DNA of 64,000 nt from contig NC_079876.1 in NCBI RefSeq assembly GCF_029227915.1, forward strand, positions 13,142,001 to 13,206,000, in the 5' to 3' direction. Under the pieces are notes generated by a model. It saw nothing but the letters and a program-made list of their open reading frames with translations. It was not told the origin of the DNA and searched no databases. Position 1 is the first letter of the stretch. The number at the start of each line of letters is the position of its first letter. Shown here in pieces: positions 48,607 to 59,205 of the stretch. The position numbers and the translations under genes are program-made. Origin of the DNA: Hydractinia symbiolongicarpus. Taxonomy: Eukaryota > Cnidaria > Hydrozoa > Anthoathecata > Hydractiniidae.

Positions 48607-49072
48607 ATGTCGACAGCAGACATTAATTCAGATCCAGAAACAATTCAGGGCACAATTTTGTACTTCACAATCTGTCAAAGTTACCCTTTTGAAATGGATG
48701 ACGGAGAGGTCTTATTATCACAACAGGTTAGAATAATACTACTTTATGTTAGAATAGTCCTGCTGATAGAATAATACTACTCTGTTAGAATAGTACTACT
48801 AAAAGGTAGAATAGTACTACTATTAGGCTGTTCAGTCACGTGACTTTTTGCCGTGTTCGGAAATTCAGCTTAAAACAAGCTCGCACACGGCAACGCGTAT
48901 TTTGTTATTGCGCGTGATGGCACTTATTTTAAATCGTCGAATTCGGCACCTATTTCGCTTAAGACAGATGGTGTATGGGCAGATAGTGATTGTTAAGTAC
49001 CTTAAATTTGTTTTTTTGAATAAGACTTGTTTAAACGACCAACAGTGTATTCAGATTTCGACGAGGGAAATG
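48607..49072 (+). CDS. Small hypothetical gene, tentative three exons
   Basis: ATG 48607 opens 40 codons (MSTADINSDPETIQGTILYF, then DDGEVLLSQQ) ending at CAG before GTTAGA. A second coding-like piece from about 48880 reads LAHGNAYFVIARDGTYFKSS, then SLKTDGVWADSD, and stops near GTTAAG at about 48990. A third, after CCAACAG at about 49043, reads YSDFDEGNVNLAQTEESA to a stop. Phases allow joining (0, then 1), giving roughly 97 residues, but both donors are weak. The first 'intron' consists largely of GTTAGAATARTACTACT repeats, so an insertion into one original exon is equally possible. No family was recognised; the composition is acidic and protein-like. Confidence 0.3.
48726..48825 (+). repeat. 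GTTAGAATARTACTACT repeat cluster
   Basis: About five imperfect copies lie head to tail with variable 2-8-base joints. Single copies occur at 45.09 and 45.47 kb. The cluster begins exactly where the coding-like piece at 48607-48726 ends. Confidence 0.85.
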
Positions 49073-49424
49073 TAAACTTGGCGCAAACAGAGGAAAGTGC
49101 ATGACGTATCAGGTAGTCTCACTTGAAATTAGTTTATATTAAAAATATACTTTCAATTTCTATTCTTATTCCTAACTTTCCTGCATGACAAATCTGGAGA
49201 AAAAGCATTTTTTGTTTATATCGAACCCCCGTCTTAAAGTTCTATGTGACTTGCTGCAGTGCAACAACGAATTGCGACTTTTTATTTATTTTATTTTATT
49301 GGTAAGTCGTCCACGTATTACTTCCTGAATATAAAGGAGATATAGTATTCAACATGTGTTAGACCTATGTACGTTCCCAAGCCTTGTGGAGATAATTATG
49401 TGCTATTCTCCATAAAGCACAAGT
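49073..49424. other. Non-coding stretch
   Basis: No gene or repeat recognised. Confidence 0.5.
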
Positions 49425-50262
49425 GTAGTAGCGTGTAGTAGAGCGTAGTAGAATGTATTTCTCTGTAGTAAAGCGTATTTTTCTGTAGTAGAGTGTAGTA
49501 GCGTGTAGTAGAGCGTAGTAGCGTGTAGTAGAGCGTAGTAGAATGTATCTCTCTGTAGTAAAGCGTATTTCTCTGTAGTAGAGTGTAGTAGCCTGTAGTA
49601 GCCTGTAGTAGAGTGTAGTAGCGTGTAGTAGAGCGTAGTAGAATGTTTTTCTCTGTAGTAAAGCGTATTTCATTGTAGTAGAGTGTAGTAGCTTGTAGTA
49701 GCTTGTAGTAGAGTGTAGTGGCGTGTAGTAGAGCGAAGTAGAATGTATTTCTCTGTAGTAAAGCGTATTTCTCTGTAGTAGAGTGTAGTAGCCTGTAGTA
49801 GCTTGTAGTAGAGTGTAGTAGCTTGTAGTAGAGTGTAGTAGAGCGTATTTCTCTGTAGTAGAGCGTATTTCTCTGTAGTAAAGCGAATTTCTCTGTAGTA
49901 GAGTGTAGTAGCGTGTAGTACAGCGTAGTAGAGCTTATTTCTCTGTAGTAGAGTGTAGTAGCCTGTAGTAGCTTGTAGTAGAGTGTAGTAGCGTGTAGTA
50001 GAGTGTAGTAGCCTGTAGTAGAGTGTAGTAGCGCGTAGTAGAGCGTAGTAGAATGTAGTAGAGTGTAGTAGCTTGTAGTAGAGTGTAGTAGCTTGTAGTA
50101 CAGTGTAGTAGAGCGTATTTCTCTGTAGTAGAGCGTATTTCTTTGTAGTAAAGCGAATTTCTCTGTAGTAGAGTGTAGTAGCGTGTAGTAGAGCGTAGTA
50201 GAGCGTATTTCTCTGTAGTAGAGTGTAGTAGCCTGTAGTAGAGTGTATTTCTCTGTAGTAAA
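49425..50262 (+). repeat. 10-bp minisatellite with higher-order structure
   Basis: More than 80 ten-base units, mostly TAGTAGAGTG, TAGTAGCGTG, TAGTAGAGCG, TAGTAGCCTG and TATTTCTCTG, occur in recurring orders. The TATTTCTCTG unit returns at fairly regular places, marking larger duplicated blocks. Long minus-strand frames rich in LLHSTTLYY are artefacts of the repeat. Confidence 0.97.
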
Positions 50263-50328
50263 GAGGCGTTCATAATGGTCTCGCACTATATACAAACGAA
50301 AAATTATCGTGACATCTTCGCACAAAGA

Positions 50329-51102
50329 GATTCTTATCAGTACATCACTTGTAGTTGGTAGATAAGCAAGGGATGATGGCCGATTCGCCAGTGGTCATCA
50401 TAATATCAGAGACAAAGAAACAAATTTAGCAGACACGCCTAAATATTCATTTTCAATTTCACATCCTTTGTTTTACTGCGCTTACCCAACGAGACATGAT
50501 CCGTTTGTTTGAGCCTTAGAGAATACATTACAAGCAATGTATGTCCTAAATACCATGAGTGTTCACTATTATGCTTTGTATTCATACATCAATCGTCAAT
50601 TCCTCACAAGTTACTTTGGGGATATTAATTTTGCTCTTGATTGTTGAATGTCTAGTAGCGGTTTTATGAAAGAATAGTCGAAATTTCTATCTTTGAGCTG
50701 GAACGTGAACAACCAGTGTGTAATGTCATCCATACTTCATAATTTTCAAGTGCAGAAATTGTTATTTTAAAATTGCTTTACCGTGTTTAGTATTTGCGAA
50801 AACACTACAAAAGTCTTCATGGAAAAAATAAATGAAGCCTTTTCAATGTAGTTTATATGTTCAAACGCAATTCATGATAGCCGTTCACTGGGTGAAGCAA
50901 AACTAAATTTGGATATGTTTACATCCTACAAAGAGCTTTTTCTCAGTAAATCAAGTGTAGTTGGCAGATAAACAAGGCATAAACGTTGATTTGCCAGTGT
51001 TCATCATAATATCACATACAAAGAAGCAAATTTAGGAGACCCGTCTAAATATTCCTTTTCAATTTCACATCTTGTGTTCTTCTGCGCTCACCCAACGAGT
51101 TC
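50329..51102 (+). repeat. Diverged direct repeat of about 170 bp, 0.6 kb apart
   Basis: 50329-50497 and 50931-51102 align collinearly, sharing TGTAGTTGG-AGATAA, TCATCATAATATCA, CTAAATATTC and TTTTCAATTTCACATC. The intervening 430 bases are unrelated. Confidence 0.85.
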
Positions 51103-51117
51103 TAAATACCCTCAATG

Positions 51118-51259
51118 CTCAATGAACAAATACAACTGGTAAACGAGACGGAAGACAACCCATTTATCCCAGATGCCGGAGGAAATGATTGATGCGGCTC
51201 CCTTAGAGACGATCGTAGACGAGGACGAAGAAGGCAATAGTAATATTGAGATCGATTAG
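51118..51259 (+). other. Acidic coding-like island
   Basis: One frame reads LNEQIQLVNETEDNPFIPDA to a stop at about 51194. A second, from ATG about 51174, reads MPEEMIDAAPLETIVDEDEE and GNSNIEID to a TAG at about 51259. Both are acidic and protein-like, and a one-base shift would join them. It may be the last exon of an unknown gene, perhaps that at 48.6 kb. No domain was recognised. Confidence 0.3.
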
Positions 51260-51352
51260 TGTTTATATTTATGATACTTTTAGAAATATATGTTGTGTTT
51301 ATTAAAATTGTTGTTTTTATTTTTTAGCACACTAAGACTTTTGCATAATTTT

Positions 51353-51447
51353 ATAAGTCCCCTCCCATTTAACCCCCCGCCACGCCCCTCCCAAATAAGC
51401 CCCGTCCCCCAAAACCCATTTTAACAAATAAGCCCCCAGGGGCCTAA
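51353..51447. repeat. C-rich MITE-like segment
   Basis: A strongly C-rich stretch (CCCCTCCCATTTAACCCCCC and AAATAAGCCCCG, AAATAAGCCCCC) contrasts with its AT-rich flanks. It resembles the GC-rich segment at 40.0 kb in style but not in exact sequence. Confidence 0.4.
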
Positions 51448-51484
51448 TCGATCATTAACGGTAGACGTAATAGATCTTTCACGG

Positions 51485-51506
51485 TTGCGCAAAGCATTCT
51501 GGGTAA
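51485..51506 (-). promoter_or_regulatory. Possible ZNF143/THAP11-type site upstream of SAP gene
   Basis: The minus strand reads TTACCCAGAATGCTTTGCGC, close to the core CCCAGAATGC of the animal ZNF143/THAP11 promoter motif. It lies about 160 bases before the SAP ORF start. Function is inferred from motif and position only. Confidence 0.3.
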
Positions 51507-51664
51507 TCACTATGACAAAATACAACACCGCTGCTAGCAGGGATGCGAAGTTCATGTGGTGGCGTGGTTTTTCTGTTTATACAAGTTAATTTTTAATCAA
51601 TTCTTATATATTTTACACAAAAAAATTAATTAAAAAAATTAAAAAGTTAAATCAAGTGAGCTTG

Positions 51665-51914
51665 ATGGCTTCGGTTAAAGATATTAAATGTTTGCAGAAT
51701 TTTTTAGAACTTTCTATGGCTGAACTTCAATTTTTCCTTTCCCAGCGTGGGCTTCCAACATCTGGATCACATGGAACGTTGGCTGTAAGAGCTCTGATTG
51801 CTCATGAGCAAAAAGTAGAAGTAAAAGCCACTGCTGAACATACAATTTGCTTCTGCGTAACATGCGAAAAGACATTTGATTCAGACGAAGAGCTGACTTG
51901 GAATGTTTGGAAGG
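51665..51914 (+). CDS. First exon of a SAP-domain gene (partial)
   Basis: ATG 51665 (MASVKDIKCLQNFLELSMAE) opens 83 codons ending at a strong donor, GTAAGT at 51915, phase 1. Residues about 13-46 form a SAP motif: LELSMAELQFFLSQRGLP, a Gly-Ser turn, then LAVRALIAHEQKV. SAP is a two-helix DNA-binding module. After it comes FCVTCEKTF with CxxC-type spacing. In cnidarians, similar first exons (MASVK..., SAP) lead into long proteins with a SWIM zinc finger and a YqaJ-type nuclease, which would fit a mobile or recombination-related gene. Later exons were not found in the window, so the gene is either broken or has a long intron. Confidence 0.55.
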
Positions 51915-52291
51915 GTAAGTCGGTTTAAAATAACTGAAACAAATACCCTTTTTGGTTGGTTCGTTTTTAACGTAATTTCGAACGTTTTCTTCTCCCTTTA
52001 AAATTTGAACTGTACATTCTAATTTAAGTAGTTGTGGATTAAAATTTGCCATACACTCAATTATAGTGCCGTATTTTTCCTGCATGCGCAGAAATTGAGG
52101 TAACTTTTCTGATTAGTTTGTTTACATTTTTACCTCCATTTCTGCGTGCGCATCGGGCATTACATAATCACTTAGATGCGTGCGCAAGTAAATATCAGGA
52201 CTGTGATTCCATGTATTGGTATTCCATCTAATCATGTGCAAAATTTGATTGTTGTTTTAAAGATGAGAATAGATTTCAGCCATAAAATGGC

Positions 52292-52420
52292 TACTGACCG
52301 GTTTTGATTCTGCCCTGTAAAATACAAAGCCATTTGTCAGGGACACAGACCTCACAAGCTCGGTCTGTACTTTTGAGCCAGGCTTTGTATTTCACAGTAC
52401 GTTATCAAAACCGGTCAGTA
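52292..52420. mobile_element. Small MITE with TACTGACCGGTTTTGAT ends
   Basis: A 129-bp palindromic element: TACTGACCGGTTTTGAT on the left and its complement ATCAAAACCGGTCAGTA on the right. Inner arms also pair (AAATACAAAGCC with GGCTTTGTATTT), so a near-complete hairpin can form. Confidence 0.85.
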
Positions 52421-52438
52421 TTTATTTATTAATGATTA

Positions 52439-52796
52439 GGCGGACGTCACAAATATTTGGTGTTAGAGTCACCCGACTGACCCTAATTTTTGATCGAAAT
52501 TTTTGATATACTGAGTCGGAAAAACTAAAATGACAAAAAATAATTTACGCTTGTTGTCTCTCCACAGCAATTGCAGCGATTGTTGTGCTTCGCTTTAAAA
52601 TGTGAAAAGTGTTCACGCGGAAACTGCTGGAGGTGCCAAAGTTATCATTAAACATCGGCGATTTAATGGCGCGCGTTAATGGCTGGATGGTTGGATAAAA
52701 TTTTTCGAAATTTTGAGTTATCATTCGCTGATCTACCGACCGACTTTATTTTTGGTGCTCAAATGACTCTAACACCAGATATTTGTGACGTCCGCC
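52439..52796. mobile_element. MITE with GGCGGACGTCACAAATAT ends
   Basis: The left end GGCGGACGTCACAAATAT, then TTGGTGTTAGAGTCA, is matched inverted on the right with one or two mismatches over about 33 bases. The 358-bp body has no coding capacity. TTA-like bases flank both sides, but a clear target duplication is not certain. It sits 18 bases from the previous MITE. Confidence 0.88.
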
Positions 52797-53091
52797 TTAT
52801 GTAATTTGGATGCCAGCTATCGTTCAAAGTGTTTCCACTCTTTGAAGGCTTGAAATGCATAAAGAACTGTCAATTCAGAATTCCAGCTTGTATTAAGGTT
52901 TTCGGTGGTAAAGTAGCTGTATATTTATTTTTACTATAAAGCCAATGTTTAGCTAGCTACTAATAAAAAGCCTGTAATTAGTAAGTTAAAAAGAACACCC
53001 ACTGTGCTGAATGATAAAAGATAAATGGGCTGTGGTATTTCTTTTGAATAAACTTCACTTCTTTTATTCTGAACTTCTGGTAACCAATTAA

Positions 53092-53203
53092 ACCGGGGCT
53101 ATGGTAACATTCAGATTTACTCACCCATGTTGAATCTCCGTCAAGAAGAATCGAGCCCCTGTCAGAGTACGAGAGCTATAACCACTAATCTACGGCCCCA
53201 CAA
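53092..53203 (-). mobile_element. Truncated copy of the tRNA-derived SINE
   Basis: The minus strand reads GTAGATTAGTGGTTATAGCT and CTCGTACTCTG as in the 22.4-22.7-kb SINE. The B box is degraded to GGCTCGATTCT and about a dozen bases between the boxes are deleted. The body is cut off after GTTACCATAGCCCCGG. Confidence 0.85.
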
Positions 53204-55012
53204 GTAACCTCGAGATTTCCTCCTTTACACAAACCAGGGTTTCAAATAACCTGGAAAATACTTAAACTTGAAGTATAGACCTATATTCTGAAATTTTAAA
53301 AGTAAATCTCAATTATTACGATACACAACATTACTACAATATATCATTGGCTATCGGTTGTCTTGTCAGAAATGGAAAAGGATGCAGCCTGAAAGGAAAG
53401 CTGAAATATTGAGGTATCAGAAAATATCTATAAAAATAATTCGATGGCTCAAAAGGTTTGACTCACTGATGGTATGACAATACTGGGATCTATTAAAGAT
53501 TAAAATTGAAGAGGCGTCCAGGGCCTCAATCTTGACAGTCCCACCAGTGAATCAGAACTAGAGATCAAGACTATCACTGTATAACATATGCACATTTTAC
53601 CAGGAATTCCATGAAAAAAACAACACGCATGAATCTATATTGGAGAATTTGCGCATCCAATTTTTTAATTTTTAGTATTCACTTATTAAATGGTTTAAAA
53701 GTGTTAAATATATTAACACATTGTTTTGTCAGTAGAAGTAACCTATAGCAAATATATACTGCAGGAATACATGACAAAGGGAGGGCTATGTCGTACGATG
53801 TTGTATTCACTGCAATCATCTACTATTTCGTTTGCCGTGTCAATCCGCCCCTCAACATGGCCGCAGATTATCTTTTCACAGCAGGTTATATTTTCTCGTA
53901 ACGATTGTGTTCCTTACTAAAAGACATTCTTTTTTAAACTCTAATTCCATTTCAATCTTTTGCTCCATACAATTCTTTTTTTCGTGGGCAAGATGCATGT
54001 GCATTGATGTTTTAAAACAGATGATCATTCCAATTTATTTTAAAAAAATTTATAATTTGTTAGGATTTGTGCATTTAATGTTTACAAAATCAAGATTTTT
54101 AATTTTAAAAATGTTACCACAAGATTTTTAGTTCCGTAAATTCTCAGTGATCTGCTGTTATAAGACCAAAAAATAACTTTTTGAGGAAAATGATGATAAT
54201 AGGTATAATTTACATATAAAAATTGATTCTTTCCAGTATACAATTTCTGGCAACAATAACTTACGCTGTTGATTGTCATAATACTTATTACAGCCATTCA
54301 TTGGAAAGCCATGCTATTAATGGTACACATTAACTGTGGAAATTTCCTATTAAAAAGTTTAAATTGGTGTTGTTTTTTTCAATTATCTGCTGAAAAATAA
54401 TTTTATAAAAAGATTAAAAAATAATTTTTTGAGGAAAACGTTAGTTTTTAAAATCTGATGTGGTGGAAAAGTAGGCCAGGGTTGATTTTTTATATAAAGA
54501 GAATATTTTTTTAAATATAATTTCCACCAACATGAAATGCAGCTAATTCCATACTGAATACATGTTCTGAAAGAGCTGGCACATTTATATTTATTTTTGA
54601 AAAAAAGAGACAGTGTACGTCATCTATTCAAAGATATATGAGTTAAGCATATAATTATATTTCTGTAGCCTGAGCTAGATTGAATTTTGTTATTTATTTT
54701 AAGTAAGCTTATTTTTTAAAGAAAGACAAATAGTGCCCGTTGTTCACTTTAGTAGTAGGAATACTTTTTGCCACTTGAAATACAATTGATCCGAAGATAT
54801 TTTTTGTCTTGTATGAAAGAAATTTGGACAATACTTTAAGGCAAGAACTTCTATTGTTTTTTGCTCACGTGATTCTTTATTGGGAAATCTTTTCTTCTTT
54901 AATGTTAGATGTGGCCATGCTGGCTTTATGCATATTGGTTGATTTTAATTCGGGTTGCACTGAAAAATTATTATATAGAAAACTCAATTTTAATACCTCA
55001 AAGAAAACTTAG
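53204..55012. other. Non-coding AT-rich stretch
   Basis: No gene supported. Frames at 53726-53920, 53832-54131, 54082-54297 and 54809-55012 are AT-rich translations without domains or splice context. Confidence 0.5.
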
Positions 55013-55016
55013 TTAA

Positions 55017-56491
55017 AGGAGCACTCCAGTGAAAAAAAAATATTTAAAAAAAAAATGTTATATCAAACATAGAATCGGATAATTCTCTTCATGAAAAAGA
55101 CTTTACAAAGCTACAGCCACACGACTTCGAACCTCTTCTGTCTCACAAGGGAGAAATTAATAATGATGCAAAGTGATGAGGTGTCTTTTACTGGCTCAAG
55201 CAACGTTCTTAGCAAAATATTTTTTTTTTTTAAGAAATAAATATACTTAATCGCTTTTTTTAACATTCTTTTCGTCAAAAAACTTTACCATTTGCTTCAT
55301 TAAAAAATCTTTCATACGTTACAAGCCAATTTATTTTTTTTACAGTTCAGCAATATTTTTCCTCTGCACGCGCTTTTTTTGCGCACAAATGTAAACAAAT
55401 TTTATGTAACGTTGAAATTTTCTCCGTGATGAAGGACCATTGAAATGCGTGATATAAAATCAAATAATGTTCGGGTCTAGATAAGTTGGTAAAACGGGGT
55501 ATTATTATTGTATAAATAAAAATCAATCTTATGATTATGGTAGGTCATAAATGTGTTGCAGAAGCTACTGACTTACAAGTGGTTGTTTTGACAAAGCTGT
55601 TTTAGAAACTGGATTATCAGCATTACATGCAGCCGTTATAAAGTTACAAAGATTGAAGAAAATGGGTACATTTACCCCCTGAAAATACTTGGCATGTCCT
55701 TCCATCAAAAAAGCTTCTTTTTTGAAAAACAAAGAATAGAAACTTGAGCGCTACAAAAGATACATGTGTAACTAGAAAGCTTTTTTGTCGGTGTTTGTAT
55801 TGGAAATTCGTATAATGTTCTCTTATTTAATATAAAAATGTACAAAACGTTATTTGGTTGAGTTCTGTGGATATAAGTACAAATATTGAGATGAGAAGAA
55901 ATGAGAAACTTTAATCGCGTTCACTAGCTAAAATGGCATTTTTACAAAGTGGCAGAGTATCTTAATATGGAAGTTTATTTCCTGCAGATATCTTTTAAAA
56001 GAACTATCTGTGAAGTGCACCAACCAAATATAAAAACTTTGATCGCTTGGTAGATCACCTGCACGACGTATTTTGTTTAGCCGTTTTTGAGTTCTTTCTT
56101 TTTCACAGACGGGATTCTGTGAAAACTTACTTCTTTACACTTCTCTGATCGATCGGTACATAGAAACACAGAGCAACTAACCATTTTTTAAAGATTTAAA
56201 CGTAAATTACATACAAAAAGCGATTTAATGTAAGCTGTATTTATAGGTCTTAACATGCGCTTGCTTAAACTTTCTGCACGATGTGATGTCATTATTTATA
56301 ATCGGGTCCAGTCTGAAATGAAATCGCGCCTGTCTGTTTTTTATGAGAAAAAAATTGAATATGCGAAGGCTTGTACAACAATTTTAAATAAGAAAAACAA
56401 GTAAAGTAAGTTTTTTTTGATTTCTTATGCTTTTCTGAGTACGTATAAAACAAACAAAAAAAAGAAAAGTGATTTTTACTGGAGTTCCCCT
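55017..56491. mobile_element. TTAA-flanked non-autonomous DNA transposon
   Basis: TTAA stands at 55013-55016 and 56492-56495. The termini are inverted with mismatches: AGGAGCACTCCAGTGAAAAA on the left and, inwards from the right on the minus strand, AGGGGAACTCCAGTAAAAAT. The 1475-bp body has no meaningful ORF. The site choice fits piggyBac or Kolobok superfamilies. The ends differ from those of the 19.5-kb TTAA element, so it is another family. Confidence 0.85.
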
Positions 56492-56495
56492 TTAA

Positions 56496-57151
56496 CTAGG
56501 CTAGACATGTCTGAAATCTGTACAATCCTTGTTAAACTGAGACAATGTAGAGATACTGCTAACTTGGTACCATAATTATTCAAATAAGTAGTCAAATTTT
56601 TATTCAGTATATTGACTTTCAGGAGGGACATGTTATATGTACATGTAATATTGCCAGTTGAAATACCCCTAAGTTGAAGTATATCCCTCTCTTCAGTCAG
56701 CTAATTTCCTACCTCAAGGCTTTATTGCGGCTTATACTGAAAAATTGAATAAGCAATTTCTGAAACTTTTACACCCTGTTTTAATTTATAACAATCGTGG
56801 AGTGGTGGAATTAGTTTTACAGTGTAATGATTTTAAAAACTAGATAAATTTCTGTTGTTTTAATTTAATGATGATGCGCGATGTTTTTTCTTCTCGGAAT
56901 TTTTCTGTTCTAATTTATACTTTGCTTTTTATGTTAATCAATTTGGTGGTAATTTTTGCTTCTTTACTGTTTTTTTTGTTTGTTTTTTTGTATTTCTAAT
57001 GCAGGTAAAACCAAAAAAAACTTTGATGAAAATGATTCTTAGAAGAGTGGGATAAGAAAGTTTTCTGGTAACAAAATTAGTTTTGTGTAAATACTGATAC
57101 TATGTGTGACCTTTTGTATTTCTGTGTTATGTTATTTAAAAAATATTTCCA
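56496..57151. other. Non-coding stretch
   Basis: No gene or repeat recognised. Confidence 0.5.
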
Positions 57152-57292
57152 TTGTTGTAAAACCATGAAAGTTATTGGTTCGAATCCAATTCATCTTTAA
57201 AAGGTGGTAGTTCAAATGGAAGAACAACATGGTGTGTAATTAGTTTCATACTGCAACAAACAATAATGCAAATCAATTCAAAAATTTTTACA
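57152..57292 (+). repeat. SINE-like dispersed repeat with B-box, copy 1
   Basis: It contains ATGAAAGTTATTGGTTCGAA then TCC, where GGTTCGAATCC is a perfect polymerase III B box. The body shares TCTTTAAAAGGTGGTAGTTC and AGTTTCATACTGCAACAAAC with the copy at 63.57 kb. No A box was identified, so it may be a 5'-truncated SINE. Confidence 0.75.
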
Positions 57293-57403
57293 AACAAATG
57301 TTTCAAAAAAAGAGGTAACTATAAGAAAAGAAATGAAAGAAGGAAATTTTTTAATTTACTCGGGATATACGTTCAGTTATTCAGGTTTTGCTGAGCTATA
57401 ACT

Positions 57404-57608
57404 ACAATCATGTTCATAAATTATTGGAAAAACGGCTTTTAAGGCTTTTTTCAGAGTTTCCCCCCTCTTCCCCTACAGTCAGTGTTGATTTTTTGTTGAT
57501 TTGTGCCCCAAAATACTGCCGGCGACTCTGGAAAAGACCTCCAACCAACACTGAAGAGTGGGGGGAGGGGGAAAGTGGTTTTTCCAAAACTATTATGAAC
57601 ATGATTGT
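57404..57608. mobile_element. 205-bp MITE, copy 1
   Basis: Inverted ends ACAATCATGTTCATAAAT and (minus strand) ACAATCATGTTCATAATA, with GGAAAAAC in both arms. There is no coding capacity. Confidence 0.85.
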
Positions 57609-58199
57609 CTCTATAATGCGAGACTTAGTTTTTTTAAGTGGCTTTTTTTTTACAAAAGCTTTTGTGTGTGTGTTTGTGTTGGCTGAATTAAGGACAAGTA
57701 CTACTTTGTCATTCCTTATACCGTGCATGCAGAGCTGGTTGGTTTTCTTGTTGCATAAACTAGTTTCCAGGCCTCCTAATGTCTGTTTGTTTCTTATTGT
57801 TTGTCGTATGTGGCAAGAGCTTTTATATGCTTATATATTGTATATACATGACTAAAATTGTTCTTTGTATAACATAGACACTTTGTAGTATAAAAGAAAT
57901 GGAAAACACACACGTTCCACACACGTTCCGCACACGTTCCACTCAAGTTCCATAGCCAAGTGTACAAGAGGAGACTGCAGTAGCACACGTTCCGTCAATT
58001 TTCTATAAAAATTAAAATTTACTTCAATTTCATTGAATTTGACGGTACGTGTGGAACGTGTTCAATTTAGGTGCAACCGATGGTGGAGCACCTTGGAACG
58101 GGTGTGGAACGTGTACGGAACGTGTGTAATGGTCATCAAAGCAAAATTTTGGCTCTAAACAAGGGCAACCCCTTTTCAATTTTTTTATGTCATTTACAG

Positions 58200-58404
58200 A
58201 CAATCATGTTCATAAATTATTGGAAAAACGGCTTTTGAGGCTTTTTTCAGAGTTTCCCCCCTCTCCCCCAACAGTCAGTGTTGATTTTGTGTTGATTTGT
58301 ACCCCAAAATACTGCCGGCGACTCTGGAAAAGACCTCCAACCAACACTGAAGAGTGGGGGTAGGGGGAAAGTGGTTTTTCCAAAACTATTATGAACATGA
58401 TTGT
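58200..58404. mobile_element. 205-bp MITE, copy 2
   Basis: Same ends as copy 1; identical but for a few bases. Confidence 0.85.
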
Positions 58405-58996
58405 CTCTATAATGCGAGACTTAGTTTTTTTAAGTGGCTTTTTTTTTACAAAAGCTTTTGTGTGTGTGTTTGTGTTGGCTGAATTAAGGACAAGTACTAC
58501 TTTGTCATTCCTTATACCGTGCATGCAGAGCTGGTTGGTTTTCTTGTTTCATAAACTAGTTTCCAGGCCTCCTAATGTCTGTTTGTTTCTTATTGTTTGT
58601 CGTATGTGGCAAGAGCTTTTATATGCTTATATATTGTATATACATGACTAAAATTGTTCTTTGTATAACATAGACACTTTGTAGTATAAAAGAAATGGAA
58701 AACACACACGTTCCACACACGTTCCGCACACGTTCCACTCAAGTTCCATAGCCAAGTGTACAAGAGGAGACTGCAGTAGCACACGTTCCGTCAATTTTCT
58801 ATAAAAATTAAAATTTACTTCAATTTCATTGAATTTGACGGTACGTGTGGAACGTGTTCAATTTAGGTGCAACCGATGGTGGAGCACCTTGGAACGGGTG
58901 TGGAACGTGTACGGAACGTGTGTAACGTGTCATCAAAGCAAAATTTTGGCTCTAAACAAGGGCAACCCCTTTTCAATTTTTTTATGTCATTTACAG

Positions 58997-59201
58997 ACAA
59001 TCATGTTCATAAATTATTGGAAAAACGGCTTTTGAGGCTTTTTTCAGAGTTTCCCCCCTCTCCCCCAACAGTCAGTGTTGATTTTGTGTTGATTTGTGCC
59101 CCAAAATACTGCCGGCGACTCTGGAAAAGACCTCCAACCAACACTGCAGAGTGGGGGTAGGGGGAAGGTGGTTTTTCCAAAACTATTATGAACATGATTG
59201 T
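58997..59201. mobile_element. 205-bp MITE, copy 3
   Basis: Same ends as copy 1. This copy alone is followed by AGTT, completing the outer inverted repeat of the array. Confidence 0.85.
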
Positions 59202-59205
59202 AGTT

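Larger units (their letters stand above)
57404..59201 (+). repeat. Tandem MITE-spacer array, period about 797 bp
   Basis: Structure: MITE (57404-57608), spacer (57609-58199), MITE (58200-58404), spacer (58405-58996), MITE (58997-59201). Units are nearly identical, differing by a handful of substitutions and short indels, so the amplification is recent. The whole block is bounded by extended inverted ends AACTACAATCATGTTCATA and its complement. The inner MITE edges lack the outer AACT/AGTT. Confidence 0.95.

Noticed and set aside
49396-50325. 309-residue LLHSTTLYY-rich protein on the minus strand
   Set aside because: A 10-bp repeat gives a 30-base codon cycle that happens to be open. No start context or domain.
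57152-57292. Intact tRNA gene around GGTTCGAATCC
   Set aside because: Only the B box is present; no A box, acceptor stem or anticodon arm could be drawn.
57414-57728. 104-residue minus-strand ORF repeated at 58210-58524
   Set aside because: It repeats only because the MITE-spacer unit is duplicated. It reads through the MITE palindrome and has no domain.
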